From positions 1 to 64,000 of the forward strand of contig CAZSIT010000007.1 of the NCBI GenBank assembly GCA_964607165.1: 64,000 bases of DNA, given 5' to 3'. Below, piece after piece: positions 42,831 to 51,528 of the stretch (the stretch's first letter is position 1; each line of letters opens with the position of its first letter). Position numbers and translations under genes: made by a program. The stretch is from DSPP01 sp964607165. Its GTDB lineage: Bacteria; Zixibacteria; MSB-5A5; DSPP01. Below the pieces are notes generated by a model. The model did not search any database. It saw only the letters and a list, made by a program, of their open reading frames with translations, and was not told the origin of the DNA.

Positions 42831-44417
42831 TCATCCCGGCCTAACTCCCAAATCCTTCATCACCCGCATTGCGGCATTATGGCCGGCGGAGCCAATCACC
42901 GAGCCGGCCGGGTGACACCCGGCGCTGCAGGAATAAAGCCCGGCGATGGGCGTGGCATAGGGCATTCTTTGGTCAAAACCGAAGGTGTTATCCACATGAT
43001 GGATATGCCCGTAAGTGATGCCAAAATGGGATTCGATTTTCTTGGGCGTCAGGGTGAAAACATCCACCACGCTGTTTTTAAATCCCGGCGCAAAGCGCTC
43101 GGCAATGTCCAAAAGGTGCGCCACATAGCGGTTTTCCTCTTCGTCCCAGCTTTTGTTTTTGAGCCCCTCGGCTGCGCTCGGGGTTTTCAATTCGTACGGC
43201 ACCCACTGCACAAAAAAAGCGGAGTTGTGCCGTCCCTCTTTATCCTGCAGGGAGGGATCGGCGGAGGTATGAATGTACCACTCGATGGTCGGGAAGTCGG
43301 CCAGCTCACCGGCTTGCACTTTTTCAAACCCGTTGCGAATCTGACGGATCACGTCCGGCCCATCCGGCAAAAGATGGATGGTGGCGTTATGCTGGCCGCG
43401 GGCTTCCGGCAGGCAGGTAAAGACCGGCAGCCGGTCCAGAGCCAGATTCACTTTCAAGGTGGTTCCGGTGCGCTTAAAGTTGTCCAGCTTCGCGTTGAAC
43501 GCCTCTGGAAACTTATCGCGGCCGACCAGCGCGCGCATACGGAACGGGTCAGCATTGCTGATTATGACTTTGGCCTCCAGCTCGCGGCTATCTTCCAAGA
43601 CCACGCCGGTCGCCTCTCCATTGCGGGTGGCAATCTGCCGCACGCCCGCTTCGGTCAAAATATTGGCACCGGCGTCCTCGGCCAGCCGGGCGAGTTCCTG
43701 CGTGAGGCTCCCCATTCCCCCCTGCGCAATCATCCAGGTGCCCTCGGCTTTGGGAAGGCGGCACATATTGTGGACGAGAAAATTCATCCCCGTGCCGGGC
43801 GTGCCGAAGCTTGCCGACAATCCGGAGAAGCCGTCGGTGACGGCGTACATCGCGACGAGCAATTCGCTTTCAAATCCAAACCGGGCCAAATACTCTTCCA
43901 CCGGCTGCGTCACCAGATTGATAAAGGTTTCCCTCAAGGCCGGGCGGATATATTTTTCCGCCGTCTCGGGGAGGGTTAGCGGCTCTTCCAGCCAGCTGGG
44001 AGCCACATCGTCACGAATTTGTGAGATTTCCTGCGCCAGCGCCTCGTTCGCTTTCCAATCCTTTTCCGAGAAGAAATTTTCAAACTGACGGTGCATTGAG
44101 CCGGCATCGGAACCGAACAAAAGGTAGCGGCGGCCGGTGGTCGGCAAAAAATAGTGCGGATCCCGGCGGATCAATTTGAAATTTGCCCCCAGCTTGGCGA
44201 TGAGCTCCGGCGGCATAACTCCCAAAAGATAGGCGCCGGTCGAGGATCCCAAGTTAGGGGCCTTGGCAAAAGGGTACTCGGTTTTGGCGGCGCCGCCGAC
44301 AGTCGCTTTCTCTTCCAAAACGGTCACCGCGAGCCCCTGCCGGGCCAAAAGGATGGCGGCGACCAAGCCGTTGTGCCCCGCGCCAACGATGATAATGTCC
44401 GTTGCAGTTTTATTCAT
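42831..44417 (-). CDS. NAD(P)/FAD-dependent oxidoreductase, PYROXD2/phytoene-desaturase-like
   Basis: The 528-residue flavoprotein begins with the dinucleotide-binding motif IIIVGAGHNGLVAAILLARQG, then VLEEKATVGGAAKT. The C-terminal FAD motif is near GLYSCSAGCHPAGSVIGSAGHNAA. It belongs to the amine-oxidase/carotenoid-desaturase superfamily, nearest in style to PYROXD2; the substrate is unknown. No carotenoid genes are nearby, so a desaturase role is not supported. A CCCCTCGGCTGCGCTCGGGG repeat at 43164-43183 is read in frame as PSAAEG. It sits alone on the minus strand. Confidence 0.82.
   Translation of the reverse strand: MNKTATDIIIVGAGHNGLVAAILLARQGLAVTVLEEKATVGGAAKTEYPFAKAPNLGSSTGAYLLGVMPPELIAKLGANFKLIRRDPHYFLPTTGRRYLLFGSDAGSMHRQFENFFSEKDWKANEALAQEISQIRDDVAPSWLEEPLTLPETAEKYIRPALRETFINLVTQPVEEYLARFGFESELLVAMYAVTDGFSGLSASFGTPGTGMNFLVHNMCRLPKAEGTWMIAQGGMGSLTQELARLAEDAGANILTEAGVRQIATRNGEATGVVLEDSRELEAKVIISNADPFRMRALVGRDKFPEAFNAKLDNFKRTGTTLKVNLALDRLPVFTCLPEARGQHNATIHLLPDGPDVIRQIRNGFEKVQAGELADFPTIEWYIHTSADPSLQDKEGRHNSAFFVQWVPYELKTPSAAEGLKNKSWDEEENRYVAHLLDIAERFAPGFKNSVVDVFTLTPKKIESHFGITYGHIHHVDNTFGFDQRMPYATPIAGLYSCSAGCHPAGSVIGSAGHNAAMRVMKDLGVRPG
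43163..43183. repeat. GC-rich relative of the CCCTTCGAC...CTCAGGG repeat inside a gene
   Basis: CCCCTCGGCTGCGCTCGGGG keeps the spacing and the TCG...GCTC core of the copies at 39371 and 40040. It is coding, in frame, in the PYROXD2-like gene. Confidence 0.4.
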
Positions 44418-44492
44418 AGACAGGTTTTCAGTTTATCTGCTTCGTTCGGTGTTGTCAAGATTGGGGCTTAGATTTAAGAAAAGAGTTCTTGT

Positions 44493-44514
44493 CCGACACT
44501 GAAGTGTCGGCTAC
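44493..44514. repeat. REP-like palindrome upstream of aroC
   Basis: CCGACACT-GA-AGTGTCGG followed by CTACC. A near-identical copy lies at 48285-48307. Confidence 0.6.
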
Positions 44515-44581
44515 CATTGATGAGAAGTGCTGTCCAAGAAAAGGTTGGCGCTGGGGGCGGATTTATATAAATTTGCCAACT

Positions 44582-45787
44582 ATGCTACGATTTTTCACGG
44601 CGGGGGAATCGCACGGGCCGGGGTTGGTGGGAATTCTCGAAGGTCTGCCGGCGGGACTGGCGATTGATTTTGATTTCATCAACAACGAATTGGCCCGGCG
44701 GCAAAAAGGTTACGGCCGGGGCGGGCGGATGAAAATTGAGCAGGATAAAGTCCGCATTATCTCCGGCATACGGCACCAGAAAACACTGGGGAGTCCGGTC
44801 GCCTTCGAAATTTCCAATCGGGATTGGGAAAATTGGAAAAACGTGATGAATATCGAAGGGGAGGGTCCCAATCCCCAGAACGAAGAAGAAAAGAAAAAGG
44901 CGACTCCGGGGACCTCGCCGCGGCCGGGGCATGCCGATTTGGCGGGGGCAATCAAATACAATCAGTATGATTTGCGCAACGTTTTGGAGCGGGCTTCGGC
45001 GCGGGAGACAGCGGCGCGGATGGCCTGCGGCGCAATGGCCAAAATTTTTTTGCGGTGGTTTGGGATAAAAATCACCAGCCACGTGTTGGAAATCGGCGGA
45101 GAAAGATTGCCGGAGCAGCAGCGACCCCCTTTTGAGGAGATTGCCCGGCTGGCGGACGACTCGCCGGTGCGGTCAATCGACAAAGAAACCGAGCGGCGGA
45201 TGATGGCGAAAATTGATTGGGCGATTGAAAACAAGGATACGGTGGGAGGAGTTTTTGAAGTTATCGCCACCGGCGTTCCGGTCGGGCTGGGGAGCTACGT
45301 GCACTGGGATAGAAAATTGGACGGACAGTTAGCGGCGGCGGTGATGTCGATTCATTCGGTCAAGGGAGTGGAAATCGGCGCCGGATTCAAGCAGGGTTCG
45401 CTTTTCGGCTCGCAGGTGCACGACCAGATTTATTTCGATTCAAAAAAACCGGCGGAACGGCAGCGCACAAAGTATTTCTACCGGCAGACCAACAACGCCG
45501 GCGGTTTGGAAGGGGGTGTTACCAACGGGGAGGATATCGTCATTCGCGGCTGCTGCAAGCCGCTTTCAACTTTGATGCGGCCTTTGAAAACGGTGGATAT
45601 CAAGACCAAAGAAACGCGGGAAGCCATCGTTGAACGCTCGGACGTTTGCGTGGTTCCGACTTACGGCGTGGTGGCGGAAGCGATGGTGGCCTTGGTTCTG
45701 GCGTCGGCGTTTATGGATAAATTTGGGCGGGACAATATGCTCGAATTAGAGGAAAATTACCGCTCGTATCTTGAGCGAGATTTTTAA
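44582..45787 (+). CDS. aroC: Chorismate synthase
   Basis: The 401-residue enzyme makes chorismate from EPSP using reduced FMN, the last shikimate step. I choose the ATG at 44582 because the conserved protein starts there (MLRFFTAGESHGPGLVGI); the longer frame from 44489 runs through a REP element. Signatures GRGGRMKIEQD, RPGHADLAGAIKY and RASARETAARMACGA are clear. It stands alone with no other aro genes nearby. There is no obvious Shine-Dalgarno. Confidence 0.95.
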   Translation: MLRFFTAGESHGPGLVGILEGLPAGLAIDFDFINNELARRQKGYGRGGRMKIEQDKVRIISGIRHQKTLGSPVAFEISNRDWENWKNVMNIEGEGPNPQNEEEKKKATPGTSPRPGHADLAGAIKYNQYDLRNVLERASARETAARMACGAMAKIFLRWFGIKITSHVLEIGGERLPEQQRPPFEEIARLADDSPVRSIDKETERRMMAKIDWAIENKDTVGGVFEVIATGVPVGLGSYVHWDRKLDGQLAAAVMSIHSVKGVEIGAGFKQGSLFGSQVHDQIYFDSKKPAERQRTKYFYRQTNNAGGLEGGVTNGEDIVIRGCCKPLSTLMRPLKTVDIKTKETREAIVERSDVCVVPTYGVVAEAMVALVLASAFMDKFGRDNMLELEENYRSYLERDF

Positions 45788-45791
45788 AAGG

Positions 45792-45845
45792 CGTAGCGGA
45801 AATCTTTAGATTTCCAAATGTAGAAGGCTAAAGCCTTCCGCTACG
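45792..45845. repeat. REPIN-like doublet between aroC and the MetE-like gene
   Basis: CGTAGCGGAA (45792-45801) and TTCCGCTACG (45836-45845) form the outer inverted repeat. Inside are two hairpins, GGAAATCT-TT-AGATTTCC (45798-45815) and GAAGGCT-AA-AGCCTTC (45823-45838). Two GTAG-footed hairpins facing each other is the REPIN design. Confidence 0.7.
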
Positions 45846-45870
45846 AAGATAGAACACAAACGAGGAGAGA

Positions 45871-46989
45871 ATGATAAAAACAACGGTGGTGGGGAACTAC
45901 CCCAAAATCTCGGCGGACAAAAGCGCGCCGAATTTGCGCAATGCCCTGAACGCTTTCGATCAGAGGAAAATCGCGGCCGAAGAATTGGAAAAAGTTTATC
46001 AGACCACCATTCAGCGCGTCATCTGCGAGCAGGAGGAGGCGGGGGTCGATTTGCCGACCGATGGGCAGATACGCTGGGACGACATCGCCACGTTTTTTGC
46101 CAAAAATTTTGAGGGAGCGCATATTAACGGGTTGATTCGATTTTTCGACAACAACGTCTATTACCGCAAGCCGGTTATCACGGGTGAGTTGAGCTTAAAG
46201 GCAGCGGTATCCGGCACGGAGTATCGAACCGCCTCAATTCACTCGAGAAGAAGACTTAAAGGGGTGGTGGTTGGACCCTACACGCTGGCGAAAATGTCGG
46301 TGGATGAACATTACAGGGACGAAGAAAAACTGGTGATGACTTTGGCTTCGATTCTTCGACAAGAGGTTTTGGCGCTTCAAGAAGCGGGAGCGGAGTATAT
46401 TCAGATAGACGAGCCGTATTTAACCTGGGCGCCGCAGGGGCTGCCGCTTGCCAAAAGAGCTTTGACGGAGATGATGGACGGCATCAAGGTAAAAAAGATT
46501 CTTTGTCTTTACTTCGGTTCAATTAAGGCGTTGGTTCCGGCGCTCTACGATTTTCCGGTGGATATTTTTGCGGTGGATACGGTTTCCAAGCCGGAAAATC
46601 TCAAGCTGCTTTTACAAGCTCCAATGAATAAAGGTATTGTTGCCGGTTGCATCGATGCCCGAAATATCAAACTCGAATCGAAGTCAGAACTTTTTGGAAT
46701 TTACAGTAAGTTGGCGGCACAGAATCGGCCGGAGGTTTTTGTCTCCCCCTCCTGCGGGCTGGAATTTTTGCCGCAGGCCGATGCGATGTTCAAGCTGAAG
46801 TGGATGGTGCAAACGGTGAAGGAGTTTGAAAAAGGCGCATCAAAGAAATCATCTGCTAAAGTTGTTCGAAAACCAAAGGCCAAGAAGGCAAAAGTAAAGG
46901 TGAAAGCGAAAGGCAAGCCTAAAGTAAAAGCTTTGAAACGGAAGACGGCAAAGAAGAGTATCAAGGCGAAGAAAAAATCAAGGAAGTAG
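45871..46989 (+). CDS. MetE-like methyltransferase core with altered zinc ligands and a basic tail
   Basis: The 372-residue protein has the TIM-barrel fold of the C-terminal half of cobalamin-independent methionine synthase (opening VVGNYPK, with YIQIDEP at 177-182). Core-only MetE proteins in other prokaryotes accept methyl groups from donors other than polyglutamyl folate. The usual zinc site H-x-C...E...C appears changed: LCLYFG gives C212 and Y214 in place of H and C, D236 replaces E, and only C295 (SPSCGLEF) is standard. The last ~48 residues are a Lys/Ala-rich tail (PKAKKAKVKVKAKGKPKVK). It sits nine bases before glyA, which fits a one-carbon role, but the reaction is uncertain. Confidence 0.7.
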   Translation: MIKTTVVGNYPKISADKSAPNLRNALNAFDQRKIAAEELEKVYQTTIQRVICEQEEAGVDLPTDGQIRWDDIATFFAKNFEGAHINGLIRFFDNNVYYRKPVITGELSLKAAVSGTEYRTASIHSRRRLKGVVVGPYTLAKMSVDEHYRDEEKLVMTLASILRQEVLALQEAGAEYIQIDEPYLTWAPQGLPLAKRALTEMMDGIKVKKILCLYFGSIKALVPALYDFPVDIFAVDTVSKPENLKLLLQAPMNKGIVAGCIDARNIKLESKSELFGIYSKLAAQNRPEVFVSPSCGLEFLPQADAMFKLKWMVQTVKEFEKGASKKSSAKVVRKPKAKKAKVKVKAKGKPKVKALKRKTAKKSIKAKKKSRK

Positions 46990-46997
46990 GAAAGAGC

Positions 46998-48251
46998 TTG
47001 TTGGAACATTTAAAAAAGTTTGACCAGGAAATTTACCGGGCAATACAGGACGAAACCCGGCGGCAGGCGACCAAGTTGGAATTGATTGCCTCCGAGAATT
47101 TTGTTTCCGAAGCGGTTCTGGAAGCGATGGGGTCGCCACTAACCAACAAGTATGCCGAGGGATATCCGGGCAAGCGTTACTACGGTGGGTGTGAATTTGT
47201 CGATGTAGCGGAAAATCTGGCCATCGAGCGAGCTAAACAGCTCTTCGGCTGCGAGCATGCCAACGTGCAGCCGCATTCCGGTTCGCAGGCAAATATGGGA
47301 GCATATCTCGCCGTTCTGGAAATTGGCGATAAGATTCTTGGGTTGAACCTTTCACACGGAGGGCATTTGACCCACGGCCACCCGCTCAATTTTTCGGGCA
47401 AGTTTTTCAAGGTTGTGGCTTATGGAGTTAACCCGGATTCGGAGACCATTGACTACGACGCATTGGAAAAGCAGGCGATTTCTGAAAAGCCGAGAATGAT
47501 TGTCGCCGGCGGTTCGGCTTACCCCCGCATTCTGGATTTCAAACGATTCAAGGAAATTTGCGATAAGGTTGGAGCTTATTTGATGGTTGATATTGCCCAC
47601 ATTGCCGGTCTGATAGTAGCCGGGCTTCACCCTTCTCCAGTACCGTATGCCGATTTTGTTACCACTACCACGCACAAAACCTTGCGCGGGCCGCGGGCAG
47701 GAATGGTAATGTGTAAAAAAGAGCATGCGCAAAAGTTAGACAAGCTGATTATGCCGGGCATTCAGGGGGGGCCGTTGATGCACGTCATCGCTGCCAAAGC
47801 GGTGGCGTTCAAAGAAGCGCTTACCGAAGAATTCAAGCTGTATCAGAGGCAAATTGTGGCAAATGCGAAAGCTATGGCGGAGGCATTTGCCCGGCGGGGG
47901 TATCGCCTGGTTTCGGGGGGGACCGATACGCATTTATTTTTGGTGGATTTACGGCCAAAGAATCTCACAGGAAAAGAAGTGGAAAAAACTTTGGATTTGG
48001 CCGGGATAACCGTCAACAAGAACACCATTCCATTCGACCCGCAGCCGCCTTTGGTTACCTCCGGCATCCGGGTTGGCACGCCGGCGATTACCACGCGAGG
48101 GATGAAGGAACCGGAGATGGAGGAAATCGCCGGTTTGGTGGATGAAGCCTTGCAGAATCGAACCTCCGAGCAGAAACTGGCGGAAGTCGCCCGGAAAGTG
48201 GAAAAGCTGGCTTCGAGGTTTCCGCTCTATGCCGAGCGGCTAAAGTCCTGA
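46998..48251 (+). CDS. glyA: Serine hydroxymethyltransferase
   Basis: The 417-residue PLP enzyme interconverts serine and glycine while loading tetrahydrofolate with a one-carbon unit. SENFVSEAVLEAMGS, the PLP-lysine motif TTTTHKTLRGPRAG and VTSGIRVGTPAITTRG are clear. Two successive TTG codons at 46998 and 47001 are the candidate starts, with GGAAAGAG upstream. It probably shares a transcript with the MetE-like gene. Confidence 0.95.
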   Translation: MLEHLKKFDQEIYRAIQDETRRQATKLELIASENFVSEAVLEAMGSPLTNKYAEGYPGKRYYGGCEFVDVAENLAIERAKQLFGCEHANVQPHSGSQANMGAYLAVLEIGDKILGLNLSHGGHLTHGHPLNFSGKFFKVVAYGVNPDSETIDYDALEKQAISEKPRMIVAGGSAYPRILDFKRFKEICDKVGAYLMVDIAHIAGLIVAGLHPSPVPYADFVTTTTHKTLRGPRAGMVMCKKEHAQKLDKLIMPGIQGGPLMHVIAAKAVAFKEALTEEFKLYQRQIVANAKAMAEAFARRGYRLVSGGTDTHLFLVDLRPKNLTGKEVEKTLDLAGITVNKNTIPFDPQPPLVTSGIRVGTPAITTRGMKEPEMEEIAGLVDEALQNRTSEQKLAEVARKVEKLASRFPLYAERLKS

Positions 48252-48284
48252 ATATGTCTAAAGAATTCTCGCCGCCGGTTTGCC

Positions 48285-48338
48285 CCGACACTAAAGTGTC
48301 GGCTACCTTTCCCGGGGGCGGGAGCCCCCGGGCTACCC
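48285..48338. repeat. Two adjacent REP-like palindromes
   Basis: CCGACACT-AA-AGTGTCGG-CTACC (48285-48307) matches 44493-44514. Directly after it, CCCGGGGGC-GGGA-GCCCCCGGG-CTACCC (48311-48338) has a different stem but the same CTACC tail. Confidence 0.65.
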
Positions 48339-48350
48339 ATTTGGGACGGT

Positions 48351-48656
48351 ATGTTGGTTGAGTTTGCCACGTTCCCGGTGGATAAAGGGCCGAAATTTTC
48401 CAAGCCGATAGCAAAAGTTATCGATTTGATTGATAAAAGTGGGCTGAAATACCAGACTACGGCGATGTGCACTTTGATTGAGGGAGAATGGGACGAGGTG
48501 TTCACTCTGATAAAAAAGTGCCATTATCTATTGCGAAAGGATTCGTCGAGGGTATATACCCGAATCGTTATCGATGACCGCAAAAAGTTTCCCAACCCAT
48601 TGACGGAAAAAGTGGACCGAGTGGAAAAGGTCTTGAAGCGCAAAATCCGGCGATGA
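48351..48656 (+). CDS. MTH1187-family thiamine-binding protein (UPF0045)
   Basis: The 101-residue ferredoxin-like-fold protein has the family pattern: VEFATFPVDKGPKFSKPIAKV at the start, then YQTTAMCTLIEGEWDEVF. Family members bind thiamine or related pyrimidines. The start lies 13 bases after a REP element, and the stop overlaps the cutA start (ATGA), opening a tight five-gene unit. Confidence 0.85.
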   Translation: MLVEFATFPVDKGPKFSKPIAKVIDLIDKSGLKYQTTAMCTLIEGEWDEVFTLIKKCHYLLRKDSSRVYTRIVIDDRKKFPNPLTEKVDRVEKVLKRKIRR

Positions 48657-48973
48657 AGGTCGTCATCCACCACTGGCTGGTTTTGGTCACGGTACCAAGC
48701 CGGAAAATAGCGAAGCTGATTTCGTCCGCACTTTTGAAAGAGAAATTAGCCGCTTGCGTTACAAGCCTGCCGGTTTCTTCCCAATACCTATGGCACGGAA
48801 AAATCGAATCCGCCGAAGAAATTCAGCTTTTGATAAAAACCTCGGCTCCGGTTGAGAAAATAAAAAGACGAATCGCGGAGCTGCATCCCTACGAAGTGCC
48901 GGAGATTTTAGCTTTAGAAATCAGAAAAGGACTGACCGCCTATCTTTCCTGGATGGTAAAGGAGTCGGGTTGA
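48653..48973 (+). CDS. cutA: CutA-like divalent cation tolerance protein
   Basis: The 106-residue trimeric protein is recognised by EKLAACVTSLPVSSQYLWHGKI and ELHPYEVPEILAL. Family members bind copper in vitro; the true role is unclear. The start at 48653 overlaps the previous stop, although the conserved fold begins about eight residues in (LVLVTVPSRKIA). Confidence 0.9.
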   Translation: MKVVIHHWLVLVTVPSRKIAKLISSALLKEKLAACVTSLPVSSQYLWHGKIESAEEIQLLIKTSAPVEKIKRRIAELHPYEVPEILALEIRKGLTAYLSWMVKESG

Positions 48974-49392
48974 TGCGTTATCGAAAAGTAGAAAACGGGT
49001 ATTTTCTCAGGCTGGAAAAAGAGGAGGAGGTATTGAGCAGCATCATTCAGTTTGCAGAGAAAGAAAAAATAGGCGCTGGGGCTTTTTTCGGTTTGGGTGC
49101 CATCAAGCAGTTCGAGCTGGGATATTTCAGTATGGAAACTCGCTCCTATGAGAAGAAAAATTTTGAAGAAGATATGGAAGTGGGCAATATCTCCGGCAAC
49201 ATTGCGCACTTAGATGGAAAACCGTTCGTCCACACCCACGTCACCGTTTCCGGCCCGGATTTAAGGGCTTGGACGGGGCACCTTTTTACGGCCAAAGTAG
49301 CCATTACGTTGGAAATTTTTGTTTATTCGACCTCTTCAAAAATAGAAAGAAGGATGGATTCGGCTGTTGGTCTGAACCTTTTGGATTTGTGA
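48973..49392 (+). CDS. PPC/DUF296 domain protein
   Basis: The 139-residue protein starts at the ATG at 48973, which overlaps the cutA stop (TGATG); an upstream TTG is less likely. The PPC fold is shown by GAGAFFGLGAIKQFELGYF and HTHVTVSGPDLRAWTGHLF, with clustered histidines that may bind metal. In plants the domain sits in AT-hook proteins; bacterial standalone versions have no settled function. Confidence 0.85.
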   Translation: MRYRKVENGYFLRLEKEEEVLSSIIQFAEKEKIGAGAFFGLGAIKQFELGYFSMETRSYEKKNFEEDMEVGNISGNIAHLDGKPFVHTHVTVSGPDLRAWTGHLFTAKVAITLEIFVYSTSSKIERRMDSAVGLNLLDL

Positions 49393-50174
49393 TTACTTTT
49401 TGCTCCGATTTTGGAACCGCCGACCCGTATGTTGCCATAGTCAAAGGAGTCATTTGCTCCATCAACCCCCGGGCGCAAATTGTTGACCTGTCTCACGAGT
49501 TGGCCGCTCACGATATTTTTAGTGCAGCTTTTTTTGTCGCCGCGGCCTGTCCGGTTTTTCCCAAAAGGACAATTCACCTAAGTGTGGTTGACCCGGGGGT
49601 CGGCTCGAAACGCAAGCCGATTCTTTTGGAAACGGAAAAAGGATTCTTTGTTGGGCCGGATAACGGACTTTTCAGCCAGGTCTGGCAAAACAGCAGTGAG
49701 CGAAAAGCGCATTGGCTGAAAAATGAAAGATATTTTTTCAAAGGAACTTCGCACACCTTCGATGCCCGCGATATTTTTGGGCCGGTTGCCGCCTATTTGT
49801 CTTTGGGTATAGCTCCCGATGCATTCGGCCCGACGCTCGGTAGAATTGCTTTGGCTGAATTCCCCAAGCCGGCAGATAAAGGTTCATCAAAAAGCGGGCG
49901 TAAATTTCTTGGAGAAATCATATATATTGACCGGTTTGGAAACCTGGTGACGAATTTCCCGTATGAGTTCTTTGCGGGAACGAAAAAGATGGAAGTGATG
50001 ATTGCCCGGCATAAGATGAAAGGATTGGCAGGGAATTATTCGATGATTCCGAAAGGTGAAGTTAGGCCGATTCTGGGAAGCCTCGGTTATCTGGAAATTG
50101 CCGCCCATGCCGCTTCTGCCCAAAAGCTTCTGAATGCGGCAACCGGCTCAAAAGTGGAGTTGATATTGCAATGA
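49389..50174 (+). CDS. SAM hydroxide adenosyltransferase (DUF62, SAM hydrolase)
   Basis: The 261-residue enzyme splits S-adenosylmethionine with water to adenosine and methionine. I choose the GTG at 49389, which overlaps the previous stop (GTGA) and gives the typical start VITFCSDFGTADPYVAIVKG. An ATG at 49269 lies inside the previous gene. VVDPGVGS and DRFGNLVTNFP are further signatures. It sits next to nrdR with an ATGA overlap. Confidence 0.88.
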   Translation: MITFCSDFGTADPYVAIVKGVICSINPRAQIVDLSHELAAHDIFSAAFFVAAACPVFPKRTIHLSVVDPGVGSKRKPILLETEKGFFVGPDNGLFSQVWQNSSERKAHWLKNERYFFKGTSHTFDARDIFGPVAAYLSLGIAPDAFGPTLGRIALAEFPKPADKGSSKSGRKFLGEIIYIDRFGNLVTNFPYEFFAGTKKMEVMIARHKMKGLAGNYSMIPKGEVRPILGSLGYLEIAAHAASAQKLLNAATGSKVELILQ

Positions 50175-50620
50175 AGTGTCCCTACTGCGGCAAGGAAGAG
50201 GATAAAGTCATCGATTCCCGCAGCGTGCAGGACGGCAAGGCGGTGCGGAGGCGAAGGGAATGTCTTTCCTGCTCCAAGCGGTTCACCACCTACGAATACG
50301 TGGAGAACGTCTCTTTGATGATTGTAAAAAACGACGGGCGGCGGGAGCCGTTCGACCGCCTGAAGCTGAAGACCGGCATCGAACTGGCCTGTAAAAAGCG
50401 CCCCGTCGGCTCCAAGAAAATTGAGGCGATAGTGGATGAAATTGAGGAGAAACTTTTGGCATTGTCCAAAGGAGAAATCGAGGCGCCGGTAATCGGAGAA
50501 ATGGTTATGGAAAAGCTGCGGGAAATCGATGAAGTCGCCTACGTTCGCTTTGCCTCGGTATATCGGAAATTTCAGGATAAAGAGCAGTTTTTGCAGGAGC
50601 TGAAAAAACTGCTCGGCTGA
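50171..50620 (+). CDS. nrdR: Transcriptional repressor of ribonucleotide reductase
   Basis: The 149-residue repressor has a zinc ribbon (C3/C6 in KCPYCG and the pair in CLSCSKRFTTYEY) followed by an ATP-cone that senses ATP and dATP (VKNDGRREPFDRLKLKTGI). It would shut off nrd genes through NrdR boxes; no nrd genes are in this window. It ends the tight five-gene unit. Confidence 0.96.
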   Translation: MKCPYCGKEEDKVIDSRSVQDGKAVRRRRECLSCSKRFTTYEYVENVSLMIVKNDGRREPFDRLKLKTGIELACKKRPVGSKKIEAIVDEIEEKLLALSKGEIEAPVIGEMVMEKLREIDEVAYVRFASVYRKFQDKEQFLQELKKLLG

Positions 50621-50639
50621 CCAATCTCTTTTGATTAAA

Positions 50640-50682
50640 CGCAGGATACGCCCCGCCTCTGGCGGGGCGTATCCTGCGCCAC
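50640..50682. repeat. Perfect 18-bp hairpin between nrdR and tatC
   Basis: CGCAGGATACGCCCCGCC (50640-50657), loop TCT, then the exact complement (50661-50678), followed by CCAC. It shares the CGCAGGATA...TATCCTGCGCCAC frame with 39164-39205. There is no T run, so it is not a standard terminator. Confidence 0.7.
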
Positions 50683-50698
50683 AGAGCGCAAGAAAATT

Positions 50699-51406
50699 AT
50701 GGCCAAAAACCAAAAGGAAATGACTTTTGTCGAGCATTTGGAGGAGTTGCGGAAGCGAATCATAATTTCAGCGGGGGCGGTTCTTCTGTTTTCCGTTTTG
50801 GGCTGGTTTTTTTCTTTGGAAATTCTGGAATATGTTACCCGCACCGTGCCCAGCGTTTACTTCACTTCGGTTACCGAAGCCTTTTCCGTTCGAATCAAGA
50901 TTTCGATGTGGGCCGGGTTAATAGTGAGCGTTCCCATAATCCTGTATCAGGCCTGGCAGTTTGTCGTTCCGGGGCTTTTGGAACGAGAATCCAAAGCCGC
51001 TTTTTGGGTGATTACCTTTGGAACGTTTTTTTTCCTCATTGGGGGAAGTTTTTGTTTCACCGTCATTCTCCCTCTGGTGATAAAATTTCTTTTGAGCTTT
51101 CAGACTGATAAATTACAGCCTTTAATCACGGTAGGCGATTATGTCGGTTTTGTGGCTTTTATGGTTTTTGCCTTTGGGGCGGTATTCGAGTTGCCAATCG
51201 TGATGTTTTTTCTGGGAAAATTGGGAATCGTCGATTCAAAAATGCTGGCGTCAGGCCGACGCTGGGCGGTTGTGGCGATTCTCATTTTGGCCGCCATTAT
51301 TACACCCACGCCAGATATGTTCACCCAACTGGCTTTGGCCGTGCCGCTTTACGTTTTATATGAAATCTCTATCTGGGTGGTGAAATTTACCGGCCATAAA
51401 GTTTGA
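50699..51406 (+). CDS. tatC: Sec-independent protein translocase subunit TatC
   Basis: The 235-residue inner-membrane protein is the receptor for twin-arginine signal peptides on folded exported proteins. The start motif FVEHLEELRKRI, the segment PIILYQAWQFVVPGLLERE and six helices are typical. tatA/B are not in the window. It starts 20 bases after the 18-bp hairpin. Confidence 0.96.
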   Translation: MAKNQKEMTFVEHLEELRKRIIISAGAVLLFSVLGWFFSLEILEYVTRTVPSVYFTSVTEAFSVRIKISMWAGLIVSVPIILYQAWQFVVPGLLERESKAAFWVITFGTFFFLIGGSFCFTVILPLVIKFLLSFQTDKLQPLITVGDYVGFVAFMVFAFGAVFELPIVMFFLGKLGIVDSKMLASGRRWAVVAILILAAIITPTPDMFTQLALAVPLYVLYEISIWVVKFTGHKV

Positions 51407-51454
51407 GGAGGCTTTTTGGAGGTTCGTCTTTGCTTTTCGTTGGCCAAATTGACG

Positions 51455-51528
51455 ATTGAATCATTTTATCATTGTCAGATTGAAAAAATGAGTCAATGGT
51501 TCAATGAATAAATGATTAAATTGTTTGT
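51455..51528 (+). promoter_or_regulatory. AT-rich upstream block shared by kinases 1 and 2 (copy A)
   Basis: The block from ATTGAATCATTTTATCATT to the start codon is largely repeated at 53771-53852 before kinase 2. It includes ATCATTT and AAATGATT inverted pieces and shows no Shine-Dalgarno. It probably holds the kinase promoter, copied along with the gene. Confidence 0.5.

Noticed and set aside
42690..43979. A 429-codon open frame antisense to the PYROXD2-like gene
   Set aside because: The minus-strand protein has clear FAD motifs; the plus-strand frame is His/Gly/Arg-rich, has no motif and is a shadow of GC-rich codons.
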